NCBI RefSeq assembly: GCF_004197395.1
Contig: NZ_SELS01000015.1
Span: forward strand, 1 to 64,000
Direction of reading: 5' to 3'
Source of the DNA: Paraburkholderia sp. UYCP14C
GTDB taxonomy: Bacteria > Pseudomonadota > Gammaproteobacteria > Burkholderiales > Burkholderiaceae
DNA: 64,000 bases
Position 1 is the first letter of the stretch. The number at the start of each line of letters is the position of its first letter. Shown piece by piece: positions 48,782 to 58,944 of the stretch. A program made the position numbers and the translations under genes. The notes beneath the pieces were generated by a model. It was given only the letters and a program-made list of their open reading frames with translations, searched no databases and had not been told where the DNA came from.

Positions 48782-51178
48782 TCAGTGACCGCGGAACAGG
48801 TTCATGATGTCCTGCTTTTCCTGCTCGCCGACCTGCTCCGGTGCTGCTGCGGCGGCGCTCGCCTCGGCATCGAGCGTTGCCTGACTGACGCCGACCGTCG
48901 CGATGAAGCCGTGCCCGGGCGTGAAGTCGTCGAAATAAAGCTCCGAGCCTATTTCGCTGACGTCGTCCGGGCGGCCCATCTTGTACTCGGGCACTCCCTT
49001 CAGCGCGCGTCCCATGTACTCGATCCACACCGGCAGCGCGAGGCCGCCGCCGGTTTCCTTGTCGCCGAGGCTGCGTGGGTTGTCGTAGCCAATCCATGCG
49101 ATCGCCGTGAGCGTGTGCTGATAGCCGGCGAACCACGCGTCGCGTGAATCGTTGGTCGTGCCGGTCTTGCCGGCGAGATCGGTGCGCTTGAGCACGTTGC
49201 TCTTCGCGCCGGTGCCGCGCTGCGCGACGCTTTGCAGCAGGCTGTTCATCACGTAGGCGTTGCGCGGCTGGATCGCGAACGGTGCGTTTTGCCCGGCCAC
49301 GAGCGGCTGCGCGCGCGAGACGACCATGCCGCGCTGATCGGTGACCTCGGCAATCAGATACGGATTGATCCGGTAGCCGCCGTTCGGGAACACCGAGAAC
49401 GCGCCCGCCATCTGCAGCGGCGTCACGAGACCCGCGCCGAGCGCCATCGGCAGATAGGCGGGGTGGCGGTCCGCGTCGAAGCCGAAGCGCGTGATGTATT
49501 GCTGCGCGTACTTCGGGCCGATCTGGTTCAGGATGCGGATGGACACGAGGTTCTTCGACTTCTGCAGCGCGGTGCGCATCGTCATCGGACCGTCGAAGCC
49601 GCCGCCGTAGTTTTTCGGCTCCCACGCCTGGCCACCGGTCTCCGCGGCGCTGAAAAAGAGCGGTGCGTCGTTGATGATCGTGGCGGGCCCAAGGCCCTTT
49701 TCGAGCGACGCCGAGTAGATGAACGGCTTGAAGCTCGAGCCCGGCTGACGCCACGCCTGCGTCACATGATTGAACTTGTTCTTGTTGAAGTCGAAGCCGC
49801 CGACCAGCGAGCGGATCGCGCCGTCCTGCGGCACCACCGAGATGAACGCGCCTTCCACTTGCGGCAATTGCGTGATCGACCAGTCGCCGTCGTCGTTCTT
49901 CACGAGCCGCACGATCGCGCCGGGCCGGATGCGCTGATTCGGCTGCGCGCGCGGGCCGAGCGCGAACTGCGCATAGCGCAGGCCGTCACCCTGAATCGTT
50001 GCGACATTGCCGTCGATGAAGGCCGCCTGCACCTGTTTCGGGCTCGCCGCCGTGACGACTGCCGCGATGATTTCGCCGTTGTCGGGATGCTCGAGCAGCG
50101 CGTCGTCGATAGCCTGCTCGCGCTCATCGGCGTCGGCCGGCAGATCGATGAACGCCTCCGGGCCGCGATAGCCGTGACGGCGCTCGTAGTCCATCAGGCC
50201 TTTGCGCACCGCGCGATAGGCCACGTCCTGATCGGCCGAGTCGATCGTGGTCACGACGTTCAGGCCGCGCGTATAGGCTTCTTCGCGATACTGCGCGTAC
50301 ATCATCTGCCGCACCATTTCCGCGACGTATTCCGCGTGCACGCTGTACTCCTTACCCATGCCCTTCACGACGAGCCGCTGCCGGCTCGCCTCGTCGTACT
50401 GTTCCTGAGTGATGTAGTGCAATTCGTACATGCGCTGCAGGATGTATTCTTGGCGTACCTTCGCGCGCTTCGGATTGACGACCGGGTTATACGCCGACGG
50501 CGCCTTCGGCAGACCGGCGAGCATCGCCGATTCGGCGAGCGTCAGGTCCTTCAGATCCTTGCCGAAGTACACGCGCGCCGCGCTCGCGAAGCCGTATGCG
50601 CGCTGACCGAGATAGATCTGATTCATGTACACCTCGAGAATCTGATCCTTGCTCAGCTTCGATTCGATCTTGTACGCGAGCAGCATCTCGTAGATCTTGC
50701 GCGTGTAGGTCTTCTCGCTGGACAGAAAGAAGTTGCGCGCGACCTGCATCGTGATCGTGCTCGCGCCTTGCGTCGCATGGCCGTTGGTCAGCGCGACGAT
50801 GCCGGCTCGCGCGATGCCGGTGAGGTCGACGCCACCGTGCTCGTAGAAGCGCGCGTCCTCGATCGCGAGGATCGCTCTCTTCAGGCTGTCGGGCACGTCC
50901 TGGATGTGCACGATGTCGCGCCGCTCCTCGCCGAATTCGCCGATCAGTACGTGGTCGGCCGTATAGATTCGCAGCGGCACTTTGGGCTGATAGTCGGTCA
51001 ATGCATCGAGCGACGGCAGGTTCGGCGTCGCGACGACGAGCGCATAGCCGAGCACCAGCACCACGCACACGATGCCCGCCACGATCAACCCGAAGAAGCC
51101 GAGGATCAGCTTTTGCCATAACGGACGTTTGCGCTTTTTCGGCGCGGGCGGCGGGGACGTAGGAGACGTGGCTTGCAT
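48782..51178 (-). CDS. mrcA: Penicillin-binding protein 1A, bifunctional transglycosylase/transpeptidase
   Basis: 798 residues. A proline/lysine-rich cytosolic tail and a membrane anchor (about 22-45) lead into the GT51 domain, with the catalytic glutamate in AIEDARFYEHGG near 98 and GASTITMQVARNFFLSSEKT near 136-155. The transpeptidase domain has SxxK in PGSSFKPF near 472, SKN in QKSKNLVS near 530 and KTG in AGKTGTTNDSRDAW near 690. It builds and cross-links peptidoglycan. It diverges from the pil cluster, as mrcA does from hofM in E. coli. The 270-base gap holds no gene. Confidence 0.97.
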   Translation of the reverse strand: MQATSPTSPPPAPKKRKRPLWQKLILGFFGLIVAGIVCVVLVLGYALVVATPNLPSLDALTDYQPKVPLRIYTADHVLIGEFGEERRDIVHIQDVPDSLKRAILAIEDARFYEHGGVDLTGIARAGIVALTNGHATQGASTITMQVARNFFLSSEKTYTRKIYEMLLAYKIESKLSKDQILEVYMNQIYLGQRAYGFASAARVYFGKDLKDLTLAESAMLAGLPKAPSAYNPVVNPKRAKVRQEYILQRMYELHYITQEQYDEASRQRLVVKGMGKEYSVHAEYVAEMVRQMMYAQYREEAYTRGLNVVTTIDSADQDVAYRAVRKGLMDYERRHGYRGPEAFIDLPADADEREQAIDDALLEHPDNGEIIAAVVTAASPKQVQAAFIDGNVATIQGDGLRYAQFALGPRAQPNQRIRPGAIVRLVKNDDGDWSITQLPQVEGAFISVVPQDGAIRSLVGGFDFNKNKFNHVTQAWRQPGSSFKPFIYSASLEKGLGPATIINDAPLFFSAAETGGQAWEPKNYGGGFDGPMTMRTALQKSKNLVSIRILNQIGPKYAQQYITRFGFDADRHPAYLPMALGAGLVTPLQMAGAFSVFPNGGYRINPYLIAEVTDQRGMVVSRAQPLVAGQNAPFAIQPRNAYVMNSLLQSVAQRGTGAKSNVLKRTDLAGKTGTTNDSRDAWFAGYQHTLTAIAWIGYDNPRSLGDKETGGGLALPVWIEYMGRALKGVPEYKMGRPDDVSEIGSELYFDDFTPGHGFIATVGVSQATLDAEASAAAAAPEQVGEQEKQDIMNLFRGH

Positions 51179-51448
51179 AGGAGTACCGGAAAAACAGTCC
51201 CGCGATTATAGCCGCCAGGGTTTTTCTGCTTTCGACAAGCTTACGAATGGCGTGCAATCAGCACACGCCGGGTGCCGCGCGAATGACTTCGCTGTAGTCC
51301 CAACTGTAGTCGCTTTGATGTCGCTCGGGGCGGCTTCGCATCCCCGTTAGCCATTCGGCTGAATGTCGTTAGGACGTGCATCTGCCGACAATGATCCCTC
51401 GTTACTCGCGTTCGAATGGTTCGTCGCGTGAGTCAAAGGGAGGGCGGT

Positions 51449-52438
51449 ATGGCCTATAAGAATTCGTGGCTTCAGGCGGTGCGGGAGGGCCGGCAGCGTT
51501 TCGCCGCCGGCATCGACGTCGGTTCGCAAAACGTGCGTCTCGTCGTGGTGAGTCAACGCGCACGGGGCGCGCTGCATCTCGAACATATGAGCACGGTGCC
51601 GCTCGCGGCCGGCGCGATGGCGGGCGCCGAGATCGTTGACCGGCAGGCCGTCGCGCGGGCGTTGCGCGATGCGTTCGCCGGTCTGCCGCGCGTATGCGCG
51701 ACGCACGCGCTGCGCTGCGCGATGGCCGTGCCCTCGTCGGCCACGCTGACGACCACGGTGCCGCTCGCGCGGCTCGCCGCGCAGAGCGACTGCGAGGCGG
51801 AGGACGGCGGCATTGCGCTCGCCGGACTCGCGCCCGCCGTGATGGGCGAGGCGGAGCGCATCGCCGGGCTCGAGCGTCATGCGCTCGCGGTCGACTGGTA
51901 CGTCGACGAGATACCGTCGCCGGTGCGCTCGGTGAAGATCGCCGCGACCGCGCGTCAGCATCTCGAAGCGCGGATCGAATGCGCGGCAACAGCGGGAATA
52001 TCGCTGTCCGCGATCGACGGCGAACCGCACGCGGCGTTGCGCGCACTGCGCCACGCAGCGAGTCGCGAACTCGACCCGAACGAGCCGTACGCGGCGGTGT
52101 GGGTCGGTACGGACGGCGTGTACGGCTGGAGCGTCGTCGATGGCGCGAACGTCGGCGAGATGCGCTATCCGGCGCCCGAGCATACCGATCTTGCCGACGC
52201 GTTGCGCGATCTGACGCAAGGGCCGGAGTTCGACTGCGCGTTGATCGGCGGTGAAATCGATCTGCTCGACGGCGTCGGCTTTTCACTCGCCGATATTGGC
52301 GATGTGCTCGGCTGCTCCGTGCTGCCGTTCGAGTGCGCGCTGCTCGGCAGCCAAGCGCGTGAGCTCGACGACGCGTTGTTGCACGAGCCCGCTGGCGCGG
52401 TCGCGTTCGGGCTCGCTTTGCGCGGGGTGCTGGAATGA
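51449..52438 (+). CDS. pilM: Type IV pilus assembly protein PilM
   Basis: 329 residues from ATG 51449, after GGGAGGGCGGT; the earlier ATG at 51416 has no ribosome site. PilM is an actin-like cytosolic protein that binds the PilN tail. The nucleotide-fold start AAGIDVGSQNVRLVVVSQ lies at about 17-34. Sequence conservation looks weaker than in canonical PilM, nearer the HofM-like branch. It overlaps the next gene by four bases. Confidence 0.85.
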   Translation: MAYKNSWLQAVREGRQRFAAGIDVGSQNVRLVVVSQRARGALHLEHMSTVPLAAGAMAGAEIVDRQAVARALRDAFAGLPRVCATHALRCAMAVPSSATLTTTVPLARLAAQSDCEAEDGGIALAGLAPAVMGEAERIAGLERHALAVDWYVDEIPSPVRSVKIAATARQHLEARIECAATAGISLSAIDGEPHAALRALRHAASRELDPNEPYAAVWVGTDGVYGWSVVDGANVGEMRYPAPEHTDLADALRDLTQGPEFDCALIGGEIDLLDGVGFSLADIGDVLGCSVLPFECALLGSQARELDDALLHEPAGAVAFGLALRGVLE

Positions 52439-53130
52439 GGGGCGTTCTGTCGTTTTCGTCTGGCGTGCCCGCGAGTCCCGATCGGTGTGATCAGCGCGTC
52501 GCCGTGCCATGGCTCGGCGGCTTCAATCTGCTGCCGTACCGCCAACGCAACGCGCGACTCGCGCGGCGCCGCTGTATGCGCGACTGGGCGGTGGCGGCTT
52601 GCGTCGGCGCCGCGGGGGTGTTGCTCGTCGCCGGTTGGCAGAGCTTCGCCGCGGCGCGGCTCGATGCGCGGCGCGCGGTGGCCGGGCAAGCGCTGACGCG
52701 GCTCGCAGCGCCGCTCGCGGAGCACGCGAAGCTGTCGCAGGTTGGGCAGCAGCAGCGCAACGCCGCGGCGCGCGCCGCGAGCCTCGCGGCCCCGCTCAAG
52801 CATCTGCGAGATCTGCTCGACGCGCTGAGCTTCGAGCCCGGCGATCGCGTCGTGTTGCGGCAGTTGCGCCAGCGCGAGTACGAGACCGAATTGCTGGCGA
52901 CGTCGAGCGGCCATCTCGCGTCGGCCGAATGGCTCAAGCGGTTCGGCGCAATCCACGGTGTGCAGGGCGCGGAGATGCGCGATCTGCGTCGGCCGACGGG
53001 GAAGGGCGGCGCGTCGACGGAACCGGTGATGGGCGGACCGGTGCAGTTCGATGCGCGCCTGCGCTGGGGCGATCCGCCTCCGAAAGCGACGCGCGCCTCG
53101 CAGGTCGCACGAACGGGAGGTGCCCGATGA
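52435..53130 (+). CDS. pilN: PilN-like pilus assembly protein
   Basis: 231 residues. The N-terminal segment LGGFNLLPYRQRNARLARRR matches the INLLPYR motif through which PilN binds PilM. One membrane helix follows at about 52-70 (VAACVGAAGVLLVAGW), then a periplasmic coiled region. It overlaps pilM and the next gene by four bases each, so the series is translationally coupled. Confidence 0.82.
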   Translation: MRGVLSFSSGVPASPDRCDQRVAVPWLGGFNLLPYRQRNARLARRRCMRDWAVAACVGAAGVLLVAGWQSFAAARLDARRAVAGQALTRLAAPLAEHAKLSQVGQQQRNAAARAASLAAPLKHLRDLLDALSFEPGDRVVLRQLRQREYETELLATSSGHLASAEWLKRFGAIHGVQGAEMRDLRRPTGKGGASTEPVMGGPVQFDARLRWGDPPPKATRASQVARTGGAR

Positions 53131-54047
53131 GCACGACTTTTTTCGAGCCGGGCGGTGCGGCGCACGGGGCCGCGATTTTTTCGCGCTGGGTCAAGCGGGC
53201 GCGTGTGCCGCTCGACGCGTGGAGCCGGCGCCGTCGCTGGCTCGTCGCGGCGACGCTTGCCGCGCTCGTGTTCGGCCTCGGCGCATACGGCTGGAACGCG
53301 GCCGATCTCGCCGGACTGGAGGCGAGCCGCGCGGCGCTCGCGGTCAGCACGCAGCGACTCGCGGATGCGCGGCACGCGCTCGCGCAGCTGCCGTCGTTGC
53401 GCCGGGCCGCCGCGGCGATGCCGGCCACGGCATCGAGCGCTGTGTCGTGGAATTCCGCCGACGACGTGCGCATCGTCTCCGAGCTGGCCACGCAAAGCGG
53501 CGTTGCGTTGCTCGCCATCGAACCCGGCGCGGCGAGCGGTGAGGGCGTCGAGCGGATGCGCGCGCTACAGCTCACCGCGCGCACGGAGTTCGTTCACCTG
53601 ATGGCGTTTTTCCATGGGCTCGCGCAACTGCCGGTGCTGATCGTTCCCGTCGACGTGACCGTCAAGCAGGACGGCAAAGGGCTCGCGGTGGCCGCGACGC
53701 TGCAGGTGTACGACGCGCTGCGGCCTGCTCCCGAGACTGCGGCCGCAAGCGCCGAGGCGAGCCCTGACGCCGACGATGACGACGAAGATCTGGTGTTCTT
53801 CGATCCGTTTGCCAGGCCGCAGATCTCCGCGAGCGGCGAGCCGGGCGATGCCGCCGAATTGCGCCTCGTCGGTTTGCTGCGCGATCGCACCCGCGGGCTC
53901 GCCGTGCTCGACACGCCAGACGGCACGACGACGGTCGCGGCCGGGCAGCAACTCGGCGTCGAGCGGGTCACGCAGCTCGACGAGCTCGGCATCACGCTCG
54001 CGAACGGCGGCGCGACGCGCACACTGACGCTGCCGGAGGCGTCATGA
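53127..54047 (+). CDS. PilO–PilP-like fusion protein
   Basis: 306 residues from ATG 53127, overlapping the pilN stop. One membrane helix (about 38-58, LVAATLAALVFGLGAYGW) and a periplasmic coiled coil resemble PilO. After an Asp-rich linker near 213-222 (DADDDDEDLV), a C-terminal beta domain of about 75 residues (LRLVGLLRDRTRGLAVL, then TTTVAAGQQLGVERV) resembles PilP. A single gene at the position of pilO plus pilP suggests a fusion that links the inner-membrane platform to the secretin; no lipobox is present. Function is inferred from position and layout. Confidence 0.7.
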   Translation: MSTTFFEPGGAAHGAAIFSRWVKRARVPLDAWSRRRRWLVAATLAALVFGLGAYGWNAADLAGLEASRAALAVSTQRLADARHALAQLPSLRRAAAAMPATASSAVSWNSADDVRIVSELATQSGVALLAIEPGAASGEGVERMRALQLTARTEFVHLMAFFHGLAQLPVLIVPVDVTVKQDGKGLAVAATLQVYDALRPAPETAAASAEASPDADDDDEDLVFFDPFARPQISASGEPGDAAELRLVGLLRDRTRGLAVLDTPDGTTTVAAGQQLGVERVTQLDELGITLANGGATRTLTLPEAS

Positions 54048-55762
54048 AGCGCGCGCTCGAGCGATGGAGCGTGGCGATGTTGGGGGCCGGACGCGAGAGC
54101 CGCGTCGATATCGGATTGTGTTTCGGGTTCTACGTCGCTGCGATGCTGGGCGCCGGCGTTGCGCAGGCATCGGCGCCACCGCTGCTGCCGCCGTTGCCGA
54201 CTTACGCGGCGCTCGGCGACCCGGCCGCGTCGGCCAATGCCGCCTACGAGCCAGCACCGCTTCCGGGCGGCGGCGTCGGCCAATTGTCGAATCCGTTTGG
54301 CGACGCTTCTGTGCCAAACGCGGGCGAGGACCGGGACGCCCTGCAGGCGACTTCGCGTTCCGCGATAACGCCCGACGCTTCTCCGGACGACGTCGTTAAC
54401 GGCCCGGTCCAGCCGCCGTCGCCAAAACAACCTGCCACCCCGGCTCGCGACGACAGCGCCGGCACGCCCAGTCTCGAAGGTCCGCCGGTCCCGCTGCCGC
54501 CGCGGCTGCGCCTCGCAGACGCACCGGCCAATGCCGACTCGGACCTTGCCGGGGGCAACAAGCCGATCTCGCTGAACTTTCAGCGCGCGCAGCTCGGCGC
54601 GGTCCTGAAAGCGTTCGCCGAGTTCACCGGCTTGAACATCGTCGCCAGCGACAAAGTGCGCGGCGCCGTGTCGATACGGCTCGACAAAGTGCCGTGGCGC
54701 ACCGCGTTCGATACGCTGCTCGACGTCAACAATCTGGCGATGGAGCGCCACGGCAACGTAATCTGGGTCGCGCCTGCCGCCGAACTCGCCGCGCGCGAAC
54801 GTCAGCGCTTCGAAGCTCACGCGCACGCGGCGGACCTCGAGCCGCTCGCGAGCCGTACGTTCGAGCTGCACTACGCGCACGCCGAGGACGTGCGGCGTCT
54901 GCTGACCGGCTCCGGCACCCAGCGCGTGCTGTCCAAACGCGGTGCCGTCACCGCCGATCCGCGCACCAACCTGCTGTTCGTCACCGACCTCGCGGGGCGG
55001 CTCGAGCAGATCGCGGCGCTGATCGCTTCCGTCGACCGGCCGACTCGCCAGGTGCTGATCGAGGCGCAGATCGTCGAAGGCGACCAGGGCTTTTCGCGCA
55101 ATCTCGGGGTGCGGCTGTCGCTCGCCGGCACGAGCGCGGACGGTACGTCGAGGGGGCTGACGGCAGGAACGGACGGCTCCGTGTACGATCTGTCGGCCCG
55201 TCCGATCTCCGGCTTCGATGCCGCGACCGCCGGCCTCACGCTGTTCGCGGCGCGCGCGACGCGGCTGCTGAATATCGAGCTATCGGCGCTCGAATCCGAG
55301 GGACATGGGAAAATCGTGTCGAGCCCGCGGGTCGTCACGGCGGACCGGATGAAGGCGATCGTCGAGCAGGGCACCGAGCTGCCGTATCAGGCGAAGGTCG
55401 GCCAGGGCGTATCGGGCGTGCAGTTTCGCCGCGCGACGCTCAAACTGGAGGTCGAGCCGCAGATCATGCCGGATGGCCGGGTGGTGCTCGATCTCGACGT
55501 CGCGAAGGACAGCGTCGGCGAGCAGACCGACGCCGGGCCCGCGATCAACACCAAGCACGTGCAAACGCGCGTCGAGGTCGAGGATGGTGGTACGGTGTCG
55601 ATCGGCGGAATTTACGAGACCGACGACCGGGACGACGTCGAGCGGGTGCCCATTCTTGGCAAAATACCGGTTCTGGGCGCTTTGTTCCGCAATCGGACTC
55701 ATCGCGACACGCGCAGCGAACTGGCTGTTTTCATCACGCCGCGGGTGGTGCGGGAAAATTAG
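54044..55762 (+). CDS. pilQ: Type IV pilus/competence secretin PilQ
   Basis: 572 residues, shorter than Pseudomonas PilQ (about 714) and apparently without the N-terminal AMIN domains. A hydrophobic segment near 26-43 ending in AQASA is the likely signal. A Pro/Ala-rich stretch is followed by the STN-like domain (ISLNFQRAQLGAVLKAFAEF, near 177) and an N1 domain. The secretin barrel ends with VPILGKIPVLGALFRNR and SELAVFITPRVV. It forms the outer-membrane pore for pili or DNA uptake and overlaps the preceding gene by four bases. Confidence 0.92.
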   Translation: MKRALERWSVAMLGAGRESRVDIGLCFGFYVAAMLGAGVAQASAPPLLPPLPTYAALGDPAASANAAYEPAPLPGGGVGQLSNPFGDASVPNAGEDRDALQATSRSAITPDASPDDVVNGPVQPPSPKQPATPARDDSAGTPSLEGPPVPLPPRLRLADAPANADSDLAGGNKPISLNFQRAQLGAVLKAFAEFTGLNIVASDKVRGAVSIRLDKVPWRTAFDTLLDVNNLAMERHGNVIWVAPAAELAARERQRFEAHAHAADLEPLASRTFELHYAHAEDVRRLLTGSGTQRVLSKRGAVTADPRTNLLFVTDLAGRLEQIAALIASVDRPTRQVLIEAQIVEGDQGFSRNLGVRLSLAGTSADGTSRGLTAGTDGSVYDLSARPISGFDAATAGLTLFAARATRLLNIELSALESEGHGKIVSSPRVVTADRMKAIVEQGTELPYQAKVGQGVSGVQFRRATLKLEVEPQIMPDGRVVLDLDVAKDSVGEQTDAGPAINTKHVQTRVEVEDGGTVSIGGIYETDDRDDVERVPILGKIPVLGALFRNRTHRDTRSELAVFITPRVVREN

Positions 55763-55780
55763 GGCATATAGGGCACGCTT

Positions 55781-55805
55781 GCGCCGCCGTTCGCCGGCGG
55801 TGCGC
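55781..55805. other. GC-rich hairpin between pilQ and aroK
   Basis: GCGC-CGCCG pairs with CGGCG-GT-GCGC around a short loop. There is no T tract, so it is not a classic terminator; it may protect or pause the pilQ message before aroK. Confidence 0.3.
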
Positions 55806-55876
55806 AGGCTCGACAAGGCAGCCGCTTTGCCAGTAAGCTGCGGCACGAACTACACCGGATTAGCCAGAGGACACCG

Positions 55877-56428
55877 TTGCAAGCGCGGGACGCACACGCC
55901 AATGTTTTTTTCGTAGGGCTCATGGGGGCAGGAAAAACCACTGTGGGTCGGGCGGTTGCGCGCCGTCTCGAGCGCCCGTTCTTCGATTCCGACCATGAAA
56001 TCGAGGCGCGCACGGGCGCGCGCATTCCCGTGATCTTCGAGCTCGAGGGCGAAGCGGGTTTTCGCGATCGCGAAGCGAGCGTGATCTCCGATCTGACCGG
56101 ACGCGACAATATCGTGCTCGCGACCGGTGGCGGCGCGGTGCTGCGGCCGGAAAACCGCGAAGCGCTGAAAAGCCGCGGCCTCGTGATCTATCTGCGCGCC
56201 AATCCGCATGACCTGTGGCTGCGTACGCGGCGCGACAAGAATCGCCCGCTGCTGCAAACGGAAGACCCCAAGGCGCGCCTGGAAGCGCTCTACGAAGTGC
56301 GCGATCCGCTGTACCGCGAATGCGCGCACTTCGTGATTGAAACCGGCCGGCCGTCGGTCAACGGACTCGTCAACATGGTTCTGATGCAGCTCGAGATGGC
56401 CGGCGTCGCCAAACATCCTGCGTCATAA
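55877..56428 (+). CDS. aroK: Shikimate kinase
   Basis: 183 residues with TTG start at 55877; AGAGGA lies five bases upstream and the product begins [20 protein letters not shown] as in related species. AroK phosphorylates shikimate in aromatic amino acid synthesis. The P loop [12 protein letters not shown] is at about 14-25, the shikimate-binding DSDHEIE near 38-44, and the LID arginine is in RDKNRPLL. Its stop shares one base with the aroB start. Confidence 0.95.
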   Translation: MQARDAHANVFFVGLMGAGKTTVGRAVARRLERPFFDSDHEIEARTGARIPVIFELEGEAGFRDREASVISDLTGRDNIVLATGGGAVLRPENREALKSRGLVIYLRANPHDLWLRTRRDKNRPLLQTEDPKARLEALYEVRDPLYRECAHFVIETGRPSVNGLVNMVLMQLEMAGVAKHPAS

Positions 56429-57513
56429 TGGACCGTATGATTACCGTCAACGTCGAACTGGGCGAGCGCGCCTACCCCATCCATATCGGTGCCGACCTGA
56501 TCGGCCAGACCGAGCTGTTCGCGCCGCACATCGCCGGCAACTCGGTCACGATCGTCACCAATACCACCGTCGACCCGCTTTACGGCGACAAGCTGCGCGC
56601 GGCGCTCGCGCCGCTGAACAAGCAGGTGTCCACAGTCGTTCTGCCGGACGGCGAAGCGCACAAGAATCTGCAGACGCTGAATCTGATCTTCGACGCGCTG
56701 CTCGGCTCGCGTGCCGACCGCAAGACCACGCTGATCGCGCTCGGCGGCGGCGTGATCGGCGACATGACCGGGTTTGCCGCGGCCTGCTACATGCGCGGCG
56801 TGCCGTTCATCCAGGTGCCGACCACGTTGCTGTCACAGGTGGATTCGTCGGTCGGCGGCAAGACCGGCATCAATCATCCGCTCGGCAAGAACATGATCGG
56901 CGCGTTCTACCAGCCGCAGGCGGTGATCGCCGACATCGGCGCGTTGCGTACGCTGCCCGGGCGCGAACTCGCGGCGGGCGTCGCCGAGGTCATCAAAACC
57001 GGCGCGATCGCCGACGCCGGTTTCTTTAGCTGGATCGAGGCCAATATCGAGGCTTTGAACCGCTGCGAACCGGAAGCATTGACCGAGGCGGTCAAGCGCT
57101 CGTGCGAGATCAAGGCGGCGGTCGTGGCGCAGGACGAGCGCGAAGGTGGTCTGCGCGCGATTCTCAACTTCGGCCACACGTTCGGCCATGCGATCGAAGC
57201 CGGACTCGGCTATGGCGAGTGGCTGCACGGCGAGGCAGTCGGCTGCGGAATGGTGATGGCGGCGGATCTGTCGGTGAGGCTTGGCCATCTCGATGAAGCG
57301 TCGCGCAAGCGGCTCGTCGACGTCGTGCTTGCCGCGCATCTGCCCACTCGCGCTCCCGCGCTCGGCGCGGACCGCTATGTCGAACTGATGCAGATCGACA
57401 AGAAAGCGGAAGGCGGTGCGATCAAGTTCATTCTGCTGAAGCGTTTCGGTGAAACACTGATCACCCGGGCGCCCGACGCCGACGTAAATGCAACGCTGGC
57501 CGCCGCCGTCTAG
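56428..57513 (+). CDS. aroB: 3-dehydroquinate synthase
   Basis: 361 residues from 56428, or 358 if translation begins at the ATG at 56437. AroB converts DAHP to 3-dehydroquinate with NAD and a divalent metal. The NAD site [14 protein letters not shown] and the substrate site [17 protein letters not shown] are conserved, and the metal ligands include His in [12 protein letters not shown]. The mrcA–pil–aroK–aroB order parallels the enteric mrcA-hof-aroKB locus. Confidence 0.97.
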   Translation: MDRMITVNVELGERAYPIHIGADLIGQTELFAPHIAGNSVTIVTNTTVDPLYGDKLRAALAPLNKQVSTVVLPDGEAHKNLQTLNLIFDALLGSRADRKTTLIALGGGVIGDMTGFAAACYMRGVPFIQVPTTLLSQVDSSVGGKTGINHPLGKNMIGAFYQPQAVIADIGALRTLPGRELAAGVAEVIKTGAIADAGFFSWIEANIEALNRCEPEALTEAVKRSCEIKAAVVAQDEREGGLRAILNFGHTFGHAIEAGLGYGEWLHGEAVGCGMVMAADLSVRLGHLDEASRKRLVDVVLAAHLPTRAPALGADRYVELMQIDKKAEGGAIKFILLKRFGETLITRAPDADVNATLAAAV

Positions 57514-57585
57514 ATCCACCACGGCCCTGCAGCCACGCTTTACGCACCCGCGTCACGAGGCGCCGCCCATGTTTCGGAGAACCCG

Positions 57586-58836
57586 GTGACCGACAGGCGC
57601 AGCGACGATATCCAGCTTGACTCGACGAGCGAGCGCGCAGCCGCCGGGAATGGCGCCATCGGCGCTGCCGCCGTCGCCACACCGGCCGTCCCCGCACCGA
57701 CCCAGCAGGCGCTCGAAGCGCATCTCGCGCCGTACGCGGCCCATTCGAGCCAATCGCGTGGGCGTCGCTATCCGGAAACCGCGCCGAGTGCGCGCACCGA
57801 GTTTCAGCGCGACCGCGACCGCATCGTCCACTCCACCGCATTCCGCCGGCTCGAATACAAGACTCAGGTATTCGTCAATCACGAGGGCGATCTGTTTCGC
57901 ACCCGGCTCACCCATAGTCTCGAAGTTGCGCAGATCGCGCGCTCGGTCGCGCGCAATCTGCGCGTCAACGAAGATCTCGTCGAAGCGATTTCGCTGGCAC
58001 ACGATCTCGGCCATACGCCGTTCGGCCATGCCGGGCAGGATGCGTTGAACGAATGCATGCGCGAGCATGGCGGGTTCGAGCACAACCTGCAGAGTCTTGC
58101 GGTCGTCGACGAACTTGAGGAGCACTACGGAGCCTTCAATGGCCTGAACCTGTGCTTCGAGACGCGCGAGGGCATTCTCAAGCATTGCTCGCGCGACAAT
58201 GCGCGCCGGCTCGGCGAATTGGGCGAGCGCTTTCTCGAAGGGCGTCAGCCGTCGCTCGAAGCGCAGATCGCCAACGTCGCCGACGAAATCGCGTACAACA
58301 ATCATGATGTCGACGACGGTCTGCGCTCCGGTCTGTTGACACTCGAGCAACTCGCCGAAGTGGAGCTCTGGCAAACGCACTGCGAGGCGGCGCGCAGCGA
58401 CTACCCGCAGATCGAAGGGCGTCGGCTGATTCACGAGACGGTGCGGCGCGTGATCAATACGCTGATCGTCGATCTGATCGAGACGACGCGGGCCAATCTC
58501 GCGCGCTACACGCCGGCGTCGCTCGACGACGTTCGCGCGGCGCCCCCGCTTGTCGCGCACAGCGATGCGATCGCCGCGCAGGCTGCGGCGCTCAAGCGCT
58601 TTCTGTTCAGAAACATGTACCGCCACTATCGCGTGATGCGCATGGCCAACAAGGCACGCCGCGTCGTGGTCGGTCTGTTCGACGCGTTCACCGACGACCC
58701 GCGGCTGCTGCCGCCGGACTATCAGTCGACCGATGGGACGCGCCAGCCGCGTCTGATCGCGCATTACATCGCGGGGATGACCGATCGCTACGCGCTGAAG
58801 GAGTATCGGCGCCTGTTCGTGATCGACGATAACTAG
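57586..58836 (+). CDS. dgt: Deoxyguanosinetriphosphate triphosphohydrolase-like protein
   Basis: 416 residues, GTG start after CGGAGA. The family cleaves dNTPs to nucleoside and triphosphate. The HD-domain metal residues are visible in [15 protein letters not shown] and [16 protein letters not shown], with a later Asp in [14 protein letters not shown]. The length and sequence match the dGTPase type-2 subfamily. The first 45 residues are low complexity. Substrate preference cannot be read from sequence. Confidence 0.92.
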   Translation: MTDRRSDDIQLDSTSERAAAGNGAIGAAAVATPAVPAPTQQALEAHLAPYAAHSSQSRGRRYPETAPSARTEFQRDRDRIVHSTAFRRLEYKTQVFVNHEGDLFRTRLTHSLEVAQIARSVARNLRVNEDLVEAISLAHDLGHTPFGHAGQDALNECMREHGGFEHNLQSLAVVDELEEHYGAFNGLNLCFETREGILKHCSRDNARRLGELGERFLEGRQPSLEAQIANVADEIAYNNHDVDDGLRSGLLTLEQLAEVELWQTHCEAARSDYPQIEGRRLIHETVRRVINTLIVDLIETTRANLARYTPASLDDVRAAPPLVAHSDAIAAQAAALKRFLFRNMYRHYRVMRMANKARRVVVGLFDAFTDDPRLLPPDYQSTDGTRQPRLIAHYIAGMTDRYALKEYRRLFVIDDN

Positions 58837-58944
58837 GCGCTAGCGGCGGCTGGACGTGCGGCAAGGAGTGTGACGGTCAACGTCGCCGTATCGAAGCTGC
58901 CGTCGCGTCCCCTTGCCAACAGCATCAAACCGCGCAAGCCCGCG

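Noticed and set aside
49232-51121. Plus-strand frame of 629 codons across mrcA
   Set aside because: Antisense to a clear PBP1A with all catalytic motifs.
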